This document shows, in pieces, positions 1 through 12,558 of a stretch of 64,000 bases of DNA. Origin of the DNA: Linepithema humile (Eukaryota > Arthropoda > Insecta > Hymenoptera > Formicidae); NCBI RefSeq assembly GCF_040581485.1, contig NC_090133.1:26004139-26068138 (forward strand). Direction: 5' to 3'. The stretch's first letter is position 1, and each line of letters begins with the position of its first letter. The notes beneath the pieces were generated by a model, which searched no databases, had not been told where the DNA came from, and saw only the letters and a list, made by a program, of their open reading frames with translations. The translations under genes were made by a program, and so were the position numbers.

Positions 1-1332
1 CCCGCGACGTTTGCCGCATGCGGCACGCAGGCACGACAGCGCGTCCTGCTAACCGACGAGCCGCGGAACTTGCACGAGTAACGCGGGAGGGGTGGACTTC
101 CGCGTCCGGAACGGGGAGATATCCGGAGAACACGAGGACCGGTCACTCTCGTGAGCGCGCGTGCAGGCCTTACGGGTGGAGCGCCCGGAAGTCGGAGCAT
201 CGGCACAGCGGAGCCGCGCCAGACTTTTAAATGGTGCATTATTGTTCCGGGGATCTTAGCCGTAGTGAAGAGTTAGGTATACATAGAAAGTGCCCGAGAA
301 AGTCGAGAAGACCCTAGTCGATAGCGAGCGACGTCGCCGCTTCGTTCCGAGGAGCCGGCGTGACAGAGAGAAAGAAAGAGCGAGAAAGGGAAGAAGAGCG
401 AAGGAGAAAGGTGGAGAGATAAAAGCGAGGAGGAGAGGAAAAGAGGGAGAGAGAGAAAGAGTGAGGAAAAGGGGTTAGAGCAGCGAGTTGAAGCGTGCAC
501 ACACAGTCAAGTTCAACGACCCGTTCGGATTAGCTCGCGCGAACAAGCGGAAGGTCGGCTCAAGGACGGTGTTCAGGTGGAGTCGCCGGAAAAGAGTGAC
601 ATCGCGGGGGAGAGAGGAAGAGGCGCGAGACACACACACACACACACATATATAGATATATACCTATAGATTATTATATATGCACATACGAGGAAACGCG
701 TTTATGAGTAAACGTGCGAACGCGGAAGCGAAGCGAGCGCGAATGGCCGAAACTACGAGCGGCGCGCACCGGTCGGTTACGGCGATCTATCGCTTGGGCG
801 AGACGACCGATCCTGAGACGCCGGCAACCGGTAGTTGGTGATGGGGGGTTTAGGCGAGGATGCCTTCTCCCTGTCTTCTCTGTCGTCATCATCACCGTCG
901 TCGTCGTCACCGCTACGCGCTGTCATTCCCTGTCAGGTCGAGTCGTCGTGCCACACCGTCCTGCGTCGTCCCGCCGTTGTCGTCCCCAGTGACCGTCACC
1001 GTCGTCGTCGTCGTCGTCGTGGTCCCTTCAGTCCCTCGGCACCGCTGTCTCGCTGGTCGCAGGCGAGAGGAAGGAGCGATCCCGTGCACGGCAAGAAGAG
1101 GATCGTCGCCGACGAGCGAGACTCGCCGCTCCTCGGCGTCGGATGCGACGTCAGTGGTAGCGACGAGAATATTCCAGGAGGAAGGAAGCGGCAGCTTCAC
1201 CGCGCGGCAGGAAGGACACTTCGGATACCGGTGTCGCATCGGGAGAAAAGAAGAGAGCACCGAGGCGAGAGGAGAAGGAGGAGGACGAGGTGGAGGTGGT
1301 GGGGGCTCGCCACGAGGTGACTCGCCGTCGAA
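1..1332 (+). promoter_or_regulatory. Upstream/5' UTR region of activin beta
   Basis: No convincing protein-coding gene is seen here. The stretch is purine-rich (GAGA-type runs at about 365-475) and then becomes rich in CGTCGT triplets (about 890-1030), which create many long but meaningless open frames on both strands. A short CA repeat runs at 631-648 and is followed by an AT-rich TATATA stretch. An in-frame stop (1318-1320) sits just upstream of the activin beta start codon. Much of this is probably the 5' untranslated leader and promoter of that gene; the transcription start cannot be placed from sequence alone. Confidence 0.5.
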
Positions 1333-1842
1333 ATGCACCAGGTGCCGTGCGGAACGGGACGCAGCATCTCGAGCGAAGGTCCAAACGATAGAAGAAACTT
1401 TTTGCAGCAGCAACAACAGCAGCAATCGCATCGGCAACAGAAGCAACAGCACATCCGACGATCCTGCAGTCGTGGCGCCTGCACTCACATTCGCGCCCGT
1501 GTCCGCGCTAGCGCTCGCGTCCGCGCGTGTGTTCGAACACGTCGATCGTCGAAGATTTCGACGGCGAGCAGCGAGTCTGCCGATCGGCCGACTCCGACGA
1601 CGACGACGACGTCGCGGCGGCGGTGGCGGTGGTGGTGGTCACGGCTGGACGCCGAGGGCCGTAAGTCCCCGTCGTTGCACTGTCTGGGCTCGGTGCGCGC
1701 CTTCTACGGCGGCAATTCCATCCCGGCTCCTTTACTGCCGTCCAACTTGCTGCTCATAGGACTGGCGCTCTGCTGCCTGGCACTGCCGGCGGTGCAGCCG
1801 CGTCTCAGCGGCCACCATCAGACGTGTCCAGGTTGCCCGCAT

Positions 1843-1892
<50 letters not shown>

Positions 1893-2365
1893 GCAGCAGC
1901 AACAGCAACATCATCACCATCATCATCATCATCACGCCCATCACGAGGGTTCGGCGCGTGGCGGCATCTTCAAGGACACCGCCGCTCCCAGTCCGGACGA
2001 TCTCAGACTGGAGGCGATCAAGCATCAAATCCTGCAGAAACTCGGCCTGAGGGCTCGCCCGGACGTTAATAGGACGTTGGCCACCGTGCCCCGGCACCTG
2101 GCGTTGGAGACCCTTTATCGGGCGGAGGCGCAAACGCCGCCGCGTTACTCCGACCGATCGAGGGTCGACTACGAGAGTGAGTATCCGGGCGAGTTCCTCT
2201 ACGGCGGCGACGAGTATTCGTACAGGAATCTCGATCAGGAGACCACCACCACCGAGAATAACGCCAGGACCACCGCCAGATCCTATCAGGGCTACGACGA
2301 CGTCCAGGAGGAGCTCGACGATTTCTACGCGAGGACCTCGGAGATCATCACCTTCGCAGAGCCCG
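1333..2365 (+). CDS. Actbeta: Activin beta, coding exon 1 (signal and prodomain start)
   Basis: First coding exon of a TGF-beta family ligand of the activin/inhibin-beta class; the gene continues at 22098. The start ATG at 1333 is the first in frame after a stop at 1318, and no closer in-frame ATG precedes the hydrophobic segment. A basic, Gln/Arg-rich leader of about 138 residues comes before a hydrophobic core (about residues 139-155) that should act as an internal signal or signal anchor; fly activin beta also has a long leader, so this is not alarming. Next come a CPGC motif, 22 Gln and 9 His, then the activin prodomain signature LEAIKHQILQKLGL (from about residue 226) with RPDV and an N-glycosylation site N-R-T at about 246. 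The donor is CCCG|GTGAGT at 2365/2366, leaving phase 1. The exon is 1033 nt, 344 codons plus one base. Confidence 0.93.
1843..1944 (+). repeat. CAG/CAT tract encoding Gln22-His9 in activin beta
   Basis: Nineteen CAG and three CAA codons (1843-1908) encode 22 consecutive glutamines. Nine CAT/CAC codons then encode histidines, followed by Ala-His-His. The tract sits between the signal segment and the conserved prodomain, so it should be removed with the propeptide. Only a few CAA interruptions break the CAG run, so length polymorphism is expected. The same tract gives false poly-Ala (+) and poly-Leu/Met (-) frames. Confidence 0.95.
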
Positions 2366-3485
2366 GTGAGTCTCGCTCGATGTTTAAAATTCATATACTT
2401 TATAATTATACAAGTAATAGCATGAGAGCTTAGCGATAAATATATATTGAAATAATGTCACATGACCATCACTAATTCAAAAAAGATAATTCAAATAGCG
2501 CAAAAATTGTCCAAAAATATCTAAATGGAATCAAATAAACTCTTGATTCTAAAATCTTGAAATATTAAAAAAAAGAGGGTAAAAAATATTGATAGGAATT
2601 TTTTAAAACGACTTTTACACAATATTAAAATTATATATGATGTGATTAATGTAACATACATGTATGTATATCAGTTTATACACACGCAGAAAATGTTATA
2701 TTTATTATTAATTAATTATTACATTCATGAACATTTAATTATTACAATTAATTATTACAATCATGTACATTTAAATTTATCAATTATACAATGAGAGATT
2801 TGTTAGGAGATTAAAATTCCCGATATAATCTGACAAATTTGTTTCAACGAATTGACATATAAAAATGACTTCCGTACAAATTCGCGACAATGTCGGCGAA
2901 TATGCGATAATTGTCTATATTGTAGGCAATTAGAGATTCGCCGATATCCGTGTCGGCCAGCCATTATCTGCTACTGGTGTCACATTACCACTTTTTCCTA
3001 TGTACACACCCGATATAGAACACTAGAATTTTATGAGAAAAATCCGAGAGAAACGTCGCAAGCGTTTCTGCGCAACGTCGCAATTGATATCGAACAATCG
3101 GGATCTAAAGTACGCGAGAGTGTCCTTGCGGCACGCGTGCAATTTCCAATGCAACGATCTCGCAGCGTGTAAACCTCGCTTCCAAGAAAAACGCTTTCTA
3201 ACAGGTGTAAGGTGCCGGTGCTTGATCCTTGAAAAAAGTTGCAAAGATTTCCGCGAAACATCGGTGTAAGTCTCTCGAGAGACTTTTGCAACTTTATCAA
3301 CTTAGCTCGATACGCGTGACGTAGGTTTCTCAATCAAAATATTCCGCCTACGTGTAGGAAGATTATTGAGCATCGGATAAAGGACGTTGCCGCATCTATA
3401 GACGCAAGCAGTCTATTATACATCAGCAGTTATGTATGAATGCTACGATTATTAATTGATCGCATTATGTTGCGTTAGCCTGCCG

Positions 3486-3662
3486 TTGAAATCCAACACA
3501 ATGTAGCGTCTGATATTCAATAATGTTTCCAAACCAAACATCCCGCGGCTTTCACGTCGAATAAAATCCGCGCGATTAAGTAATTGGACATTTTTTTCTC
3601 AAAAAATCCAAGTTTAAGATTTTTCAAGAATACGCATGCGAAGTGCAAAAATCGAAGGCGGA
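3486..3662 (+). repeat. Diverged direct duplication, copy A
   Basis: This segment starts at TTGAAATCC and ends at GAAGGCGGA. It aligns end to end with 4098-4299 in the same orientation. Shared landmarks in order: AATGTAGCGTC, AAACATCCC.CGGCTT, a short run of A/T, AAAAAATCCAA, TTTTTCAAGAATACGCATGC, and GCAAAAATCGAAGGCGGA. Copy A lacks about 25 bp present in copy B. No coding potential or terminal inverted repeats were seen. Confidence 0.85.
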
Positions 3663-4097
3663 TCGATGTCGCGATTGCGCATCGTTTTTTTTTTTTCGCC
3701 ATTCAATATCTTTGAAGACTGCTGGATTAAGCTGAATTCGTTCGATGCCAAATCGCCCGTGGAGAACTTACTGATTCCATGTCTGATTGAATGACCTAGT
3801 CACTCGATGGAAGTTTTTCCGAAACTTCTCCCCGAGCGCCCTTTCCCTTTTTCACGATACCCTTAATAATATCTCTCGAGCATATCAGTATAGACCGAAA
3901 AATATATAAGCGACCCTGTTGACTTCGCCGTCTTTTACCTAATAATCTTTCGAATTAGCTTCTAGCTTCGCGAGAATCGTCCTGGCTCTCATTTACCCAT
4001 TTATTTGCAATCGCTTAACTCATGCCTGTTTTATCATTTCTGTTGCAAAGTATTTATGGATTTAATATTTTTTTATAAAATGCTAATGAGTAAATAA

Positions 4098-4299
4098 TTG
4101 AAATCTAACAATGTAGCGTCCGGTATTAAATAATATTTTCAAACTAAACATCCCACGGCTTCCACATTCATCCACGAACAAAATTCACGTGATTAATAAT
4201 TAATCATTTTTTAGCGTCTTAAAAAATCCAACACTGAATTTAAAATAATTAATAAGTTTTTCAAGAATACGCATGCAAAGCGCAAAAATCGAAGGCGGA
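4098..4299 (+). repeat. Diverged direct duplication, copy B
   Basis: Second copy of the segment at 3486-3662, about 612 bp downstream and in the same orientation. It has extra AT-rich bases in the middle and scattered substitutions, many of which read as CG to CA or TG changes. The right-hand 35 bp, including CAAGAATACGCATGC, is best conserved. It could be a local tandem-type duplication that has since drifted, or two copies of a dispersed repeat. Confidence 0.85.
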
Positions 4300-6129
4300 A
4301 ATAAATTCTTATTTTTACGTGCATTTTTTACGTATTGCGTGTACGCAAATTGATAAAATTATTTACAAAACATAGAGTATTTCTACAAAAAATACATTTT
4401 AGTAATCAAAGTAAATCTTTTCTTTAAAAATTATCATATAGGAAATGTTCCAAATTTTGATGCCAATTGTTTTAGGTCTTATTTTCCCAAAATGTAAATT
4501 AAATTAGTCGGAATGAATATAATCAGATTTAACATAAATTTGACGCAAGCCGACGCAAACCTCGTTTTATAATCGTATATTCTTGAAAAATAGAACGTGC
4601 AACGTATACATTGTGTATTAAATAAGAAGTACGCGAACGGAATTGAAATAGCAGTTGCAATAAGCTTGGTCTCCGATAACAGGACGACTTCCACGAAACG
4701 CCAAACAACACGTCGCATGTTCAACACACAGCATGCTCGATACACACAGATACAGCATAATAACTGCGGTGTGTACAACGCGACTTCGGGGTTAATCTAT
4801 CCGTGTGTATTGCATTACTTCTCCGGTAACGACACGTAGGGTATGTTTTATCGCAATTCCGTTTGATATGACGCAATTCGTAACAAAGTAACGTTCGTCT
4901 GTCACTCTCGCACGAACTTTTAAGTGTTTATAATTTTTGTCGGCATAACATTAGCAATATTAATTAATATTTTGTATACCAATGTTTCTGCGTAACAAAT
5001 TCGCACACAATCGCACCTGATTTCCTTAAATTATCGCGAATCGCATCGAGGATAAAGAAAGTTTACGGTGCAATAAATCCAAAGGTGACTCACCGCAAAA
5101 ATTTCGAGCGGCTCGTCATACTTGTAACTTCTATATCATGATATTCCCATATATTATTCACTATAACATCATTTTAGTTTCACTTCCGTAGTTTCGCCTA
5201 GTTTGGGGTCGAATCGCGTCCACGACGATTCGTGTATGTAATTGCGGAAAATCACGATCGGATTTCTTCCGGTTCCGATCAAACGTCATTCAAGCGGAAC
5301 TCGATGGAAAGGACGGGCAGGGGGCGATTTTGGGGTCGCGATTGCGGGACGATCGTGCTTACAAACGAAATTTCGCGCGGGATTGACGAAAGGCCGGATT
5401 GCGTCCGTTCGTCGACGACGCTTTGACGAGCCGCTCGCACGCGTTCCCGCACGGGGCCACACACCTGCAGCCACGTGGCCCGCCGCAGTAGCCGCGAGTG
5501 TTACGACAACAGAAAGAGCGGTCTATAGTTCACTCCGTAGTTCGCAGTAACTCTAAGTTTAACAATAAGGGTAATAGAACCCCAAGGTAGAAACGGTAAT
5601 GTTACCGACTCGTTGCCGCGGCGTAGCCGGCGCTTGCACCTTCGCCACCATTAAATTAACAAGCCATGCGAGTTTCGATGTCGCGTCCGCCCCGTCCCAC
5701 CTCGCGTTTCGCCCTTTCGGACCTTTACGGAACAGTCGCGTCGCGCACGAGCGTCTCGTATTTCGATTTCCTTGCTTAATAACAATAATTTCTGCAAGAT
5801 TGATTCACGTATAAAAGATCGAATTTTCTCTCCAAGTTGAGACAATAAAAGTGAGAACATCTAAAAAAATGGCAATTGACCTAAAAATTTGCGAAACTGG
5901 CAATCCTAAAAGTGGAAATGCTCAGGAACAAGGACGCCGGAAAATTGAGAATCCGCGAAAATAAAAACGCGCGACACCAGCGCGTTTCCTGTCCTTTGTA
6001 GTATTTTACTGATATGCGTTATTTTTAGAGAAAGCTTTTTCCGCTTTGATTTATGCAGTGATAAATCAGGGGGGAGCGAGGGGGGGGGAAGTATTATGTC
6101 AAAAAGTTGATAACGGAAATTCGGCTTAA

Positions 6130-6400
6130 TTACGCTTCAGCGCGGTATTACGCTCGTATTTGTTCGCGATCGATTCCGCCGAGCCGTGCCGGCGGAGTCG
6201 CGAACTTTTCTCGGCGCCACGCGCGCGATATCGATATTCCGGATCCTCGCGCGTTTCGCCGCGTGAACCACGCGCGGCGGAACGGGCCGCGAACGATCCC
6301 GGAACATGAGATCGCTGAGGCGCTCGCGGCGCACACGAATTTCGGCCGCGGGATCGATTTTCGCGGCGGACACGATCTTTCCGGACACGTCGCGCGCTGA
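6130..6400 (+). promoter_or_regulatory. CpG-dense block inside activin beta intron 1
   Basis: About 270 bp with an unusually high density of CGCG, CGATCG and GCCGGC words, sharply different from the AT-rich flanks. The high GC leaves open frames on several strands and frames at once, none with recognisable protein content. It could be a CpG-island-like alternative promoter or enhancer of activin beta; this is inferred from composition only. Confidence 0.35.
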
Positions 6401-9400
6401 GACGTATCATATAATGTGCCATATGTGATACTTTAACGTTAATGTCGCCGTGTCACTATACATAGCCGATGAACACGTCATTCTTTTTGAAGAAACTAAA
6501 GAAACTATAAACGACCACCCCCATTGCTCGGCCCGACATCGACCGCGGGGCCGGCCAGCGGGGTCGCGGATCGCGGGGGGGGGGAGGGGGGGGTCAGCGA
6601 CGGGGGAAAGTTTGTGTTCCACATTTTTTGTCTACGTGGAACGCGCAAAAAAAAAAGAGCGAGAACGCCGCGCGGAACGCCTGGACAATGCGGTTCCCAC
6701 TCTTCGCGGGCTTTGTAGTCGTACCGACGCGCCGCAGTTCCTCCTACTCGGTTGAATCGATATACCTAACCGCGTACTCTGACTGACGCATAATAATTGT
6801 TCGCCGCGAATTTTCCCAGCCCGCCTATTTCTCCGCGCTCCTGTCGCGTGTCGGCGTGAACGACACCGCGCGCGACACGGAACTTCATCCCTTGTCGCTC
6901 ATTCCCCGACGATGTCTGGACCCGTGATCGCGGGATACGTGATTTGTAATACGACGCGACAACCGGAAGATAAATCGGCGTTTGCGAAACTTTCGACGCG
7001 TATTTTTACACCTCACACTTTTATATAAATTTGCTGCCAGGCGATCGATCATTTTTAACACACCACGCGGGTGGATGAAAGCATCAGATTGAGGAGTAAT
7101 GCAAGTTAACATTTCTATGTAAAAAAAAATATATATATATATTTTTGCCGAAATAATATTTTTACGTGTCGCGACAGATGCAATTTCCAATGCACGATTT
7201 AAAAAAAATTCTATTATTCATGATTATGCTTTTTTAGGATTTTTTTAAAATCTGAAATAACACATGTGTATGTGATTTTTCTTAAACATTCTCGCTGAAA
7301 GAGAAAGAGAATTTTCAAACTCAGGTGGGCTGCATTCACTTAATTGAACATAACGTGATGAAATGTTTTCAACAGGCGCTGGAAAAGTGATTCCGGCGAG
7401 TAAGTTCCGCTTTTTAACGCCATCGTAAAAAGATAACATAACGTACCGGTACAGCCTTTTAACGAGTTCTCTAATAATAACCGTGCAACTCAAACTGTCG
7501 TCGAAAACAATTTTATGACCATTGTTCTAGGTATATCGTCCCGTCGTCCTTTCGCTTGCCAAACACTGATCGATTGCGCCGTACTCACCCTTAAATCTCT
7601 CTTGCTTCAGTACATGATTACGAAGTAAAACCCTTTCCTTTGCGGCTACAGAAGTCAACCATTTGACCCTTCACTGCGGTCTAAGCGCTCTTGTGTTTCC
7701 GCGTTTCAACCAATCCTGTAAAGCAAATATTGAAAAAAATGCATGAGATTAAATTTGCTCAATAGTATTGTTAATAAAATTATTAATTTTTTATGCGTTT
7801 ATTGATTTATTACAAATTAGTTTTTTTTTTTAATTGTAAATGCAATTGTTACGGGAATATAATTGTAATTAATTGTAATTATCTTCAATAAGAAAGTTGA
7901 TTACAATTAATTATTATTAACTATGTAGATATCGCTAATAGCTTTATATTAACAATGCTATGAACATTCACTATAAATTATCGAATATTCTGTGTATATT
8001 GCATTTGTGATTAAATATTTGCTACACGGTAATACATCGATCCCGCAGACGGCTGATCGAACAGAATAGTTCATCGGATATAATCGAATTAATTCGATTC
8101 CCTGATCTGGTTGTTTGGTTTTCCCGAGCCGACGCGGGAAAGAAAAAGCGAAAGGATAACGTCCTTTCACGGTAATGCAACGGGAGATTGTACGATTGCA
8201 ATCGACAGTAGGAGAACTCGTAATGGAGTTCGTCGGGCGATCGAAAGTTTCCACGGTGAAGGCTGCCGAAAAAATTTCCATCGTCGAAACTCGTTTCGAT
8301 GGAAACCTTTCAGGCATTATTGCAAATTACGTGGGGACGATTTCATGCCGGCGGGGAAAAAAAAGAGAAAAAAAGTTATCTATAAACGTGACGTTGACAA
8401 ATAAATGATCACAGTATCGTTTCACGCTCTTCCAAGATTGACAAATTATAAACGCGACGAATATTTCAACGCGAAGTACTCGAAAAGTATTTAGTAAAGA
8501 ATGGTTTTTAATGTCTCTCATTTATTTCTTCTTTGAAGTTTTACGGGAATAAATTCGTTAAATAAAAATTTTATTAAAATACACATATTTGTCATATTGT
8601 TACTGAAAAATTGATCGTCGAAACCGATAAAATACGACAAAGTGCTAGATCGCTACTTAAAAAGTCACCGGAGATAGAGAATATTCGGACCTTGTAGTCG
8701 ACAATCGATATGCAGTGTCGGCATATGGCCGTGTAAGTCTCCGATAGCGAGTACGCGCGTGAAGAGGTGTTAACTATAGCTATACAACAGCAACAGTAGC
8801 AGCAACAGTAGCAGCAATAGCGGAGCGCGAGTAACCAGAGCGGAGCTTTACAACCCGTGAATAACGTTCCCGTGCAAAAACAACGTTTATATTCCCGCCA
8901 CCCTTCAGCGGGTGGACCGTTTCGAAGCACTTGAACCATAAGATACCATAAGAATTTATGCGTCTTATTCAACAACGCCAACCAATAGCCTTACCGTCAT
9001 CGTCGTGGTCGAAGACGCGAAATCCCGAACGACGACAACTACGACGACGACGAAAGCGAAGGAGCAGAAGGGAAGGTCGACGAATAACGAGATGCGAAGA
9101 GAGTGCGAAGTGGCTGGAAAAAATTAGATGCTCGATAAAGAAGGATATCACCGATGAGGACCCTCTATTCTTACAGAGAAATAACAGAAAATATATTTTA
9201 GCGTTTCGCTGTTTAAAGATAAATCGTATGAATAATCGAGAAGATTCGCGTCCCTCCAACGTTCTCGCGTCGCCGGCGAGTATCGACGCGGAGGAATCGA
9301 CAGCGGGGATATCGAGAGGGGTGACCCCGATACATCTTCGATTATCATCACATATATTATCACAGCGTAATTAGATGAAAAGAGCTGTTTCACGAAAAGG

Positions 9401-10464
9401 AGCGCAGAAGGAGATGATCGCGCGACGCTCGATACTTCGCGATGCTTCTCAACGACATGTAGAACAATATCGCGACAATATATCCGGTCGTTCTCTCATT
9501 CCCTTGTCTTTCTCTCTTTCTCTCTTTTCTTTTCGCAAACCTTCTCTGCGCCCTTCCCCTCGCGCCCGCAGATTCCATCCCTTAGTCGCGGCCATTCCAC
9601 CGCCATTACTGAACCGGTGCCGTAAGCCAGCAGTCATAATTTTGGCGGTTTATTGTGCCTCGCGTTTCTCATGTTCAAGAGGAAACCATTATCTCTGACA
9701 GGGTGCATTGCGTACAGTGTATTACCCAGTCGCGCTCGGTGACGGACGGCCGAATCCGCTCGTTCGCCCGCGCGCGGGTGCTGGCGCGGTGGGTTGGTGG
9801 TCCCCACGTGACCTGCTGCCAAGGATCATTTGCCCCGCTTTCGCCCCGGTTAATTACGTGTAACCACGCGCCCTAAGCGCGCTCGCGCGAGAATGCGGCG
9901 GGGAATCCGTCCTGAAGAGGATTTCACGGTGGCATTCCGAAAAAAGAAAAAGGATTTGCGGAATCGCGACCAGAGAGAAATGTGGCAAAATACAGCGCGT
10001 ATTAAAATGTCAGCTCTCCGATACCGAGAGTGCAACGCGTGTCGAACTGTTCGATGAGTTTTTCTTTCAGAGTAAACCCTTCGCTGGTATTGCAATTTAC
10101 GGTCGACCGCAAAGATCATCATTGCCAGCTTTAATGATGCAGCACGATCGGTTAATCGATACGCTTCTGATACGCAAATGCGGATTGCGCAGCGAGGGAT
10201 GATTAATCGTTCAGGAAGAGAACTCGACTCGCTAACTCCTCGCGAACTCTCGGTAACACCCCGGTAATCTCAAGCATGCACATTCTTGCGAGCACAGGCG
10301 ATTCTGAATACCGCGCATGAGGTATGCATGATAGTGTTTAGCGAGATTCAGCGAGATTCGCTGGGCGTCTTGAGAAATTATGTGAGACGAGACGCCCATC
10401 ATTAATAATGTTATAGCGATCTCCTGCCATGTGATAATGCTTACATCCAATAGATAGAATAATG

Positions 10465-10468
<4 letters not shown>

Positions 10469-10524
<56 letters not shown>
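10469..10524 (+). repeat. (TG)n microsatellite
   Basis: Uninterrupted TG dinucleotide repeat of about 28 units in the activin beta intron. Confidence 0.97.
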
Positions 10525-10525
<1 letters not shown>

Positions 10526-10919
10526 AATGTAGTATCTATATGCTGCTTCTACAATGTTTTAGTTGAAATCAATGTGTGAGATATAATTAATAAATTTATT
10601 TTCAATATTACCGAATACCTTTCCGAAGAAGCTGTTCCGCTGTTTTAAGACTATGTGTTGAATAATAAAAAGTTTAACAAATAATGGATATTTTTATGAT
10701 TGCTATATAAATTAATATTAATTGTATGGCAAAAAAAAAAAAATATTTTCCTCAAGCAAGATACACGCACACCTTTTTATTATAAATGTATATCTATTTA
10801 TATATCATATAGCAACTGGTGATTATTTTATCAACATTATAGAATGCAATGACATAATCCGCGAGTACAAACGCGAATCGCATCGCGATGCGATGGGAAC
10901 GTGGAATGAGGCGAGGGAA

Positions 10920-10962
10920 GGCGACGCGACGCGACGCGTCGCGACGCGGCGCGACGCGATGG
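10920..10962 (+). repeat. GCGAC pentamer repeat
   Basis: A short tandem array of GCGAC units with variants (GCGTC, GCGGC), preceded from about 10870 by related CGCGAATCGCATCGCGATGC palindromic words. The result is a small CpG-saturated patch. No coding content is evident. Confidence 0.8.
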
Positions 10963-12507
10963 GCGAATTGACGCAGTATTTCTCAGGACGTTCGTCATTG
11001 CCCAGACGAGATCGCGTGGACCAGAAAGAGAAGGAGCCTCCTGTCGCGCTCGGAGGCCGCCCATTATACGCGCTCGACGGTTGTTCTCTTTTAAAAGGAC
11101 TTGGCGGCGGATCTTCCTCAACGCGATTCTTTATGAAAGCTCGAGCGTCCGTGGCTCGTAACTCGCGACTCTTAACAGTCAGCCGCGCACACAGCATCCC
11201 CTATTTAGCTTCCTCGACTTGAAGCATCGCATGTCTCAGACCTATTCAGGCAGACAGCGCCTATTAAGTCTGATTCGATTTGATCGCGGTTTCCTTGTCC
11301 TTCGTTCTTTTCTTCCAACATTTCTATTCGACGAAGGAAGAAAATCCCAAGTCAATGAAATTCATCGCATTTATCGCGCTTCAGCGTCGTATTAATTGTT
11401 TTTATTTTTTCTGCAGATTGTATTTGTTTGTTGTCTTATCGTAATCATTCGCGTTTACTTTCTTTTATTCCCTTTTTACGCACTCCCTCATTTTCATTTG
11501 TCGTCATATTTGTTTAATGCCCTTGTTTTTACTGAATTAATCTTACTGATTGCACACGCTGTACTCATTGCGCCCATTCATACGTAATGACAAAACGTAA
11601 AACGCGTAAACACCGTTCCGCTTCCGCGCGAGCGATACACGCGGATATCGAGTTACCCACTTCGAGAGTGTCCGGGAAAGTTTAACGCCGCTAATCCATC
11701 TACAAGCTTTTAACGCGGATACTTTATTCAAGGCCAGCTCCGTGAGAGCTAATACGAGATGGAGACGAGATTCTTCTCGCGTCGGACCTTGGGAGCGTGT
11801 TTCGCAGAGAGCCGATACAGCGGGATGACGAGAAAGCGAACGATATCGATTGCGTTTAAGTTTGTTCTCGCAACACGACGCGACGCGCGGATACGCACTC
11901 GGGGGGGGGGGGGGGGAGAGGGTGGAGGATCGAAGGGAAGAGGAGAAGGAGGAGGATCCATTATCCTTTTTTACGATTGTGGAAAAAGATTGCCGCGTAT
12001 AGGCGGGCATATATTTTTCGCGCCGCGCGTTCTGCCACGATTCTACACAAACGTCCTGCCAAATCGCGAAGGAAGACGCAATAAAAGTTGCGCTATAAAA
12101 AGTCGATTGAGATACGAAAGGGCTCCGATAGGCAGTAAACGACGTCGGTTAATTTTTTTCCTCTCCCCTTTATATTATTTACGGCGGCACACACGGCGCA
12201 ATGGCCGCGACGACGTGCGATTTAGCGCGACGACTTTTCGAGAAATCCGCCGGCGCTCCCGTCCCGAAAGATCGCGCGTACATCCCCGAATTCGATAGAA
12301 TCGAGTTCGTTCAACCTGTGGGAATTCCGAGGGAGAATACAACCACGTCGGACACTACGCGCGGGGGTTAAAATTCGCCCGCCCCCGCAATGCCGCGAAG
12401 CGACATGCACTATCCCCCGTTCCGTCCTTCTTCCCCGTTTCTTTTTCTCTTTATTTTACCCTCCCTCGCCAACCCTTTATTTTTTCCTGCCTTTCTGCCC
12501 CCTCCCC

Positions 12508-12510
<3 letters not shown>

Positions 12511-12555
<45 letters not shown>
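12511..12555 (+). repeat. (TC)n microsatellite in a long pyrimidine-rich tract
   Basis: Pure TC dinucleotide repeat of about 22 units. It lies inside a broader pyrimidine-rich region (about 12410-13380) with further CT runs at about 12780-12800 and 13230-13250. The strand bias gives long Leu/Ser/Pro/Phe open frames that are not genes. Confidence 0.95.

Positions 12556-12558
<3 letters not shown>

Noticed and set aside
860..1759. 299-codon + frame overlapping the activin beta leader
   Set aside because: Arg/Val/Ser-rich low complexity from CGTCGT triplets; the true frame is the one beginning at 1333, which continues into conserved activin sequence.
1732..2394. 220-codon - frame with poly-Leu
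   Set aside because: Exact antisense shadow of the activin beta CAG tract and prodomain.
8958..9374. 138-codon + frame in the activin beta intron
   Set aside because: Begins in an Arg-rich repetitive stretch, matches no family, and has no supporting splice context.
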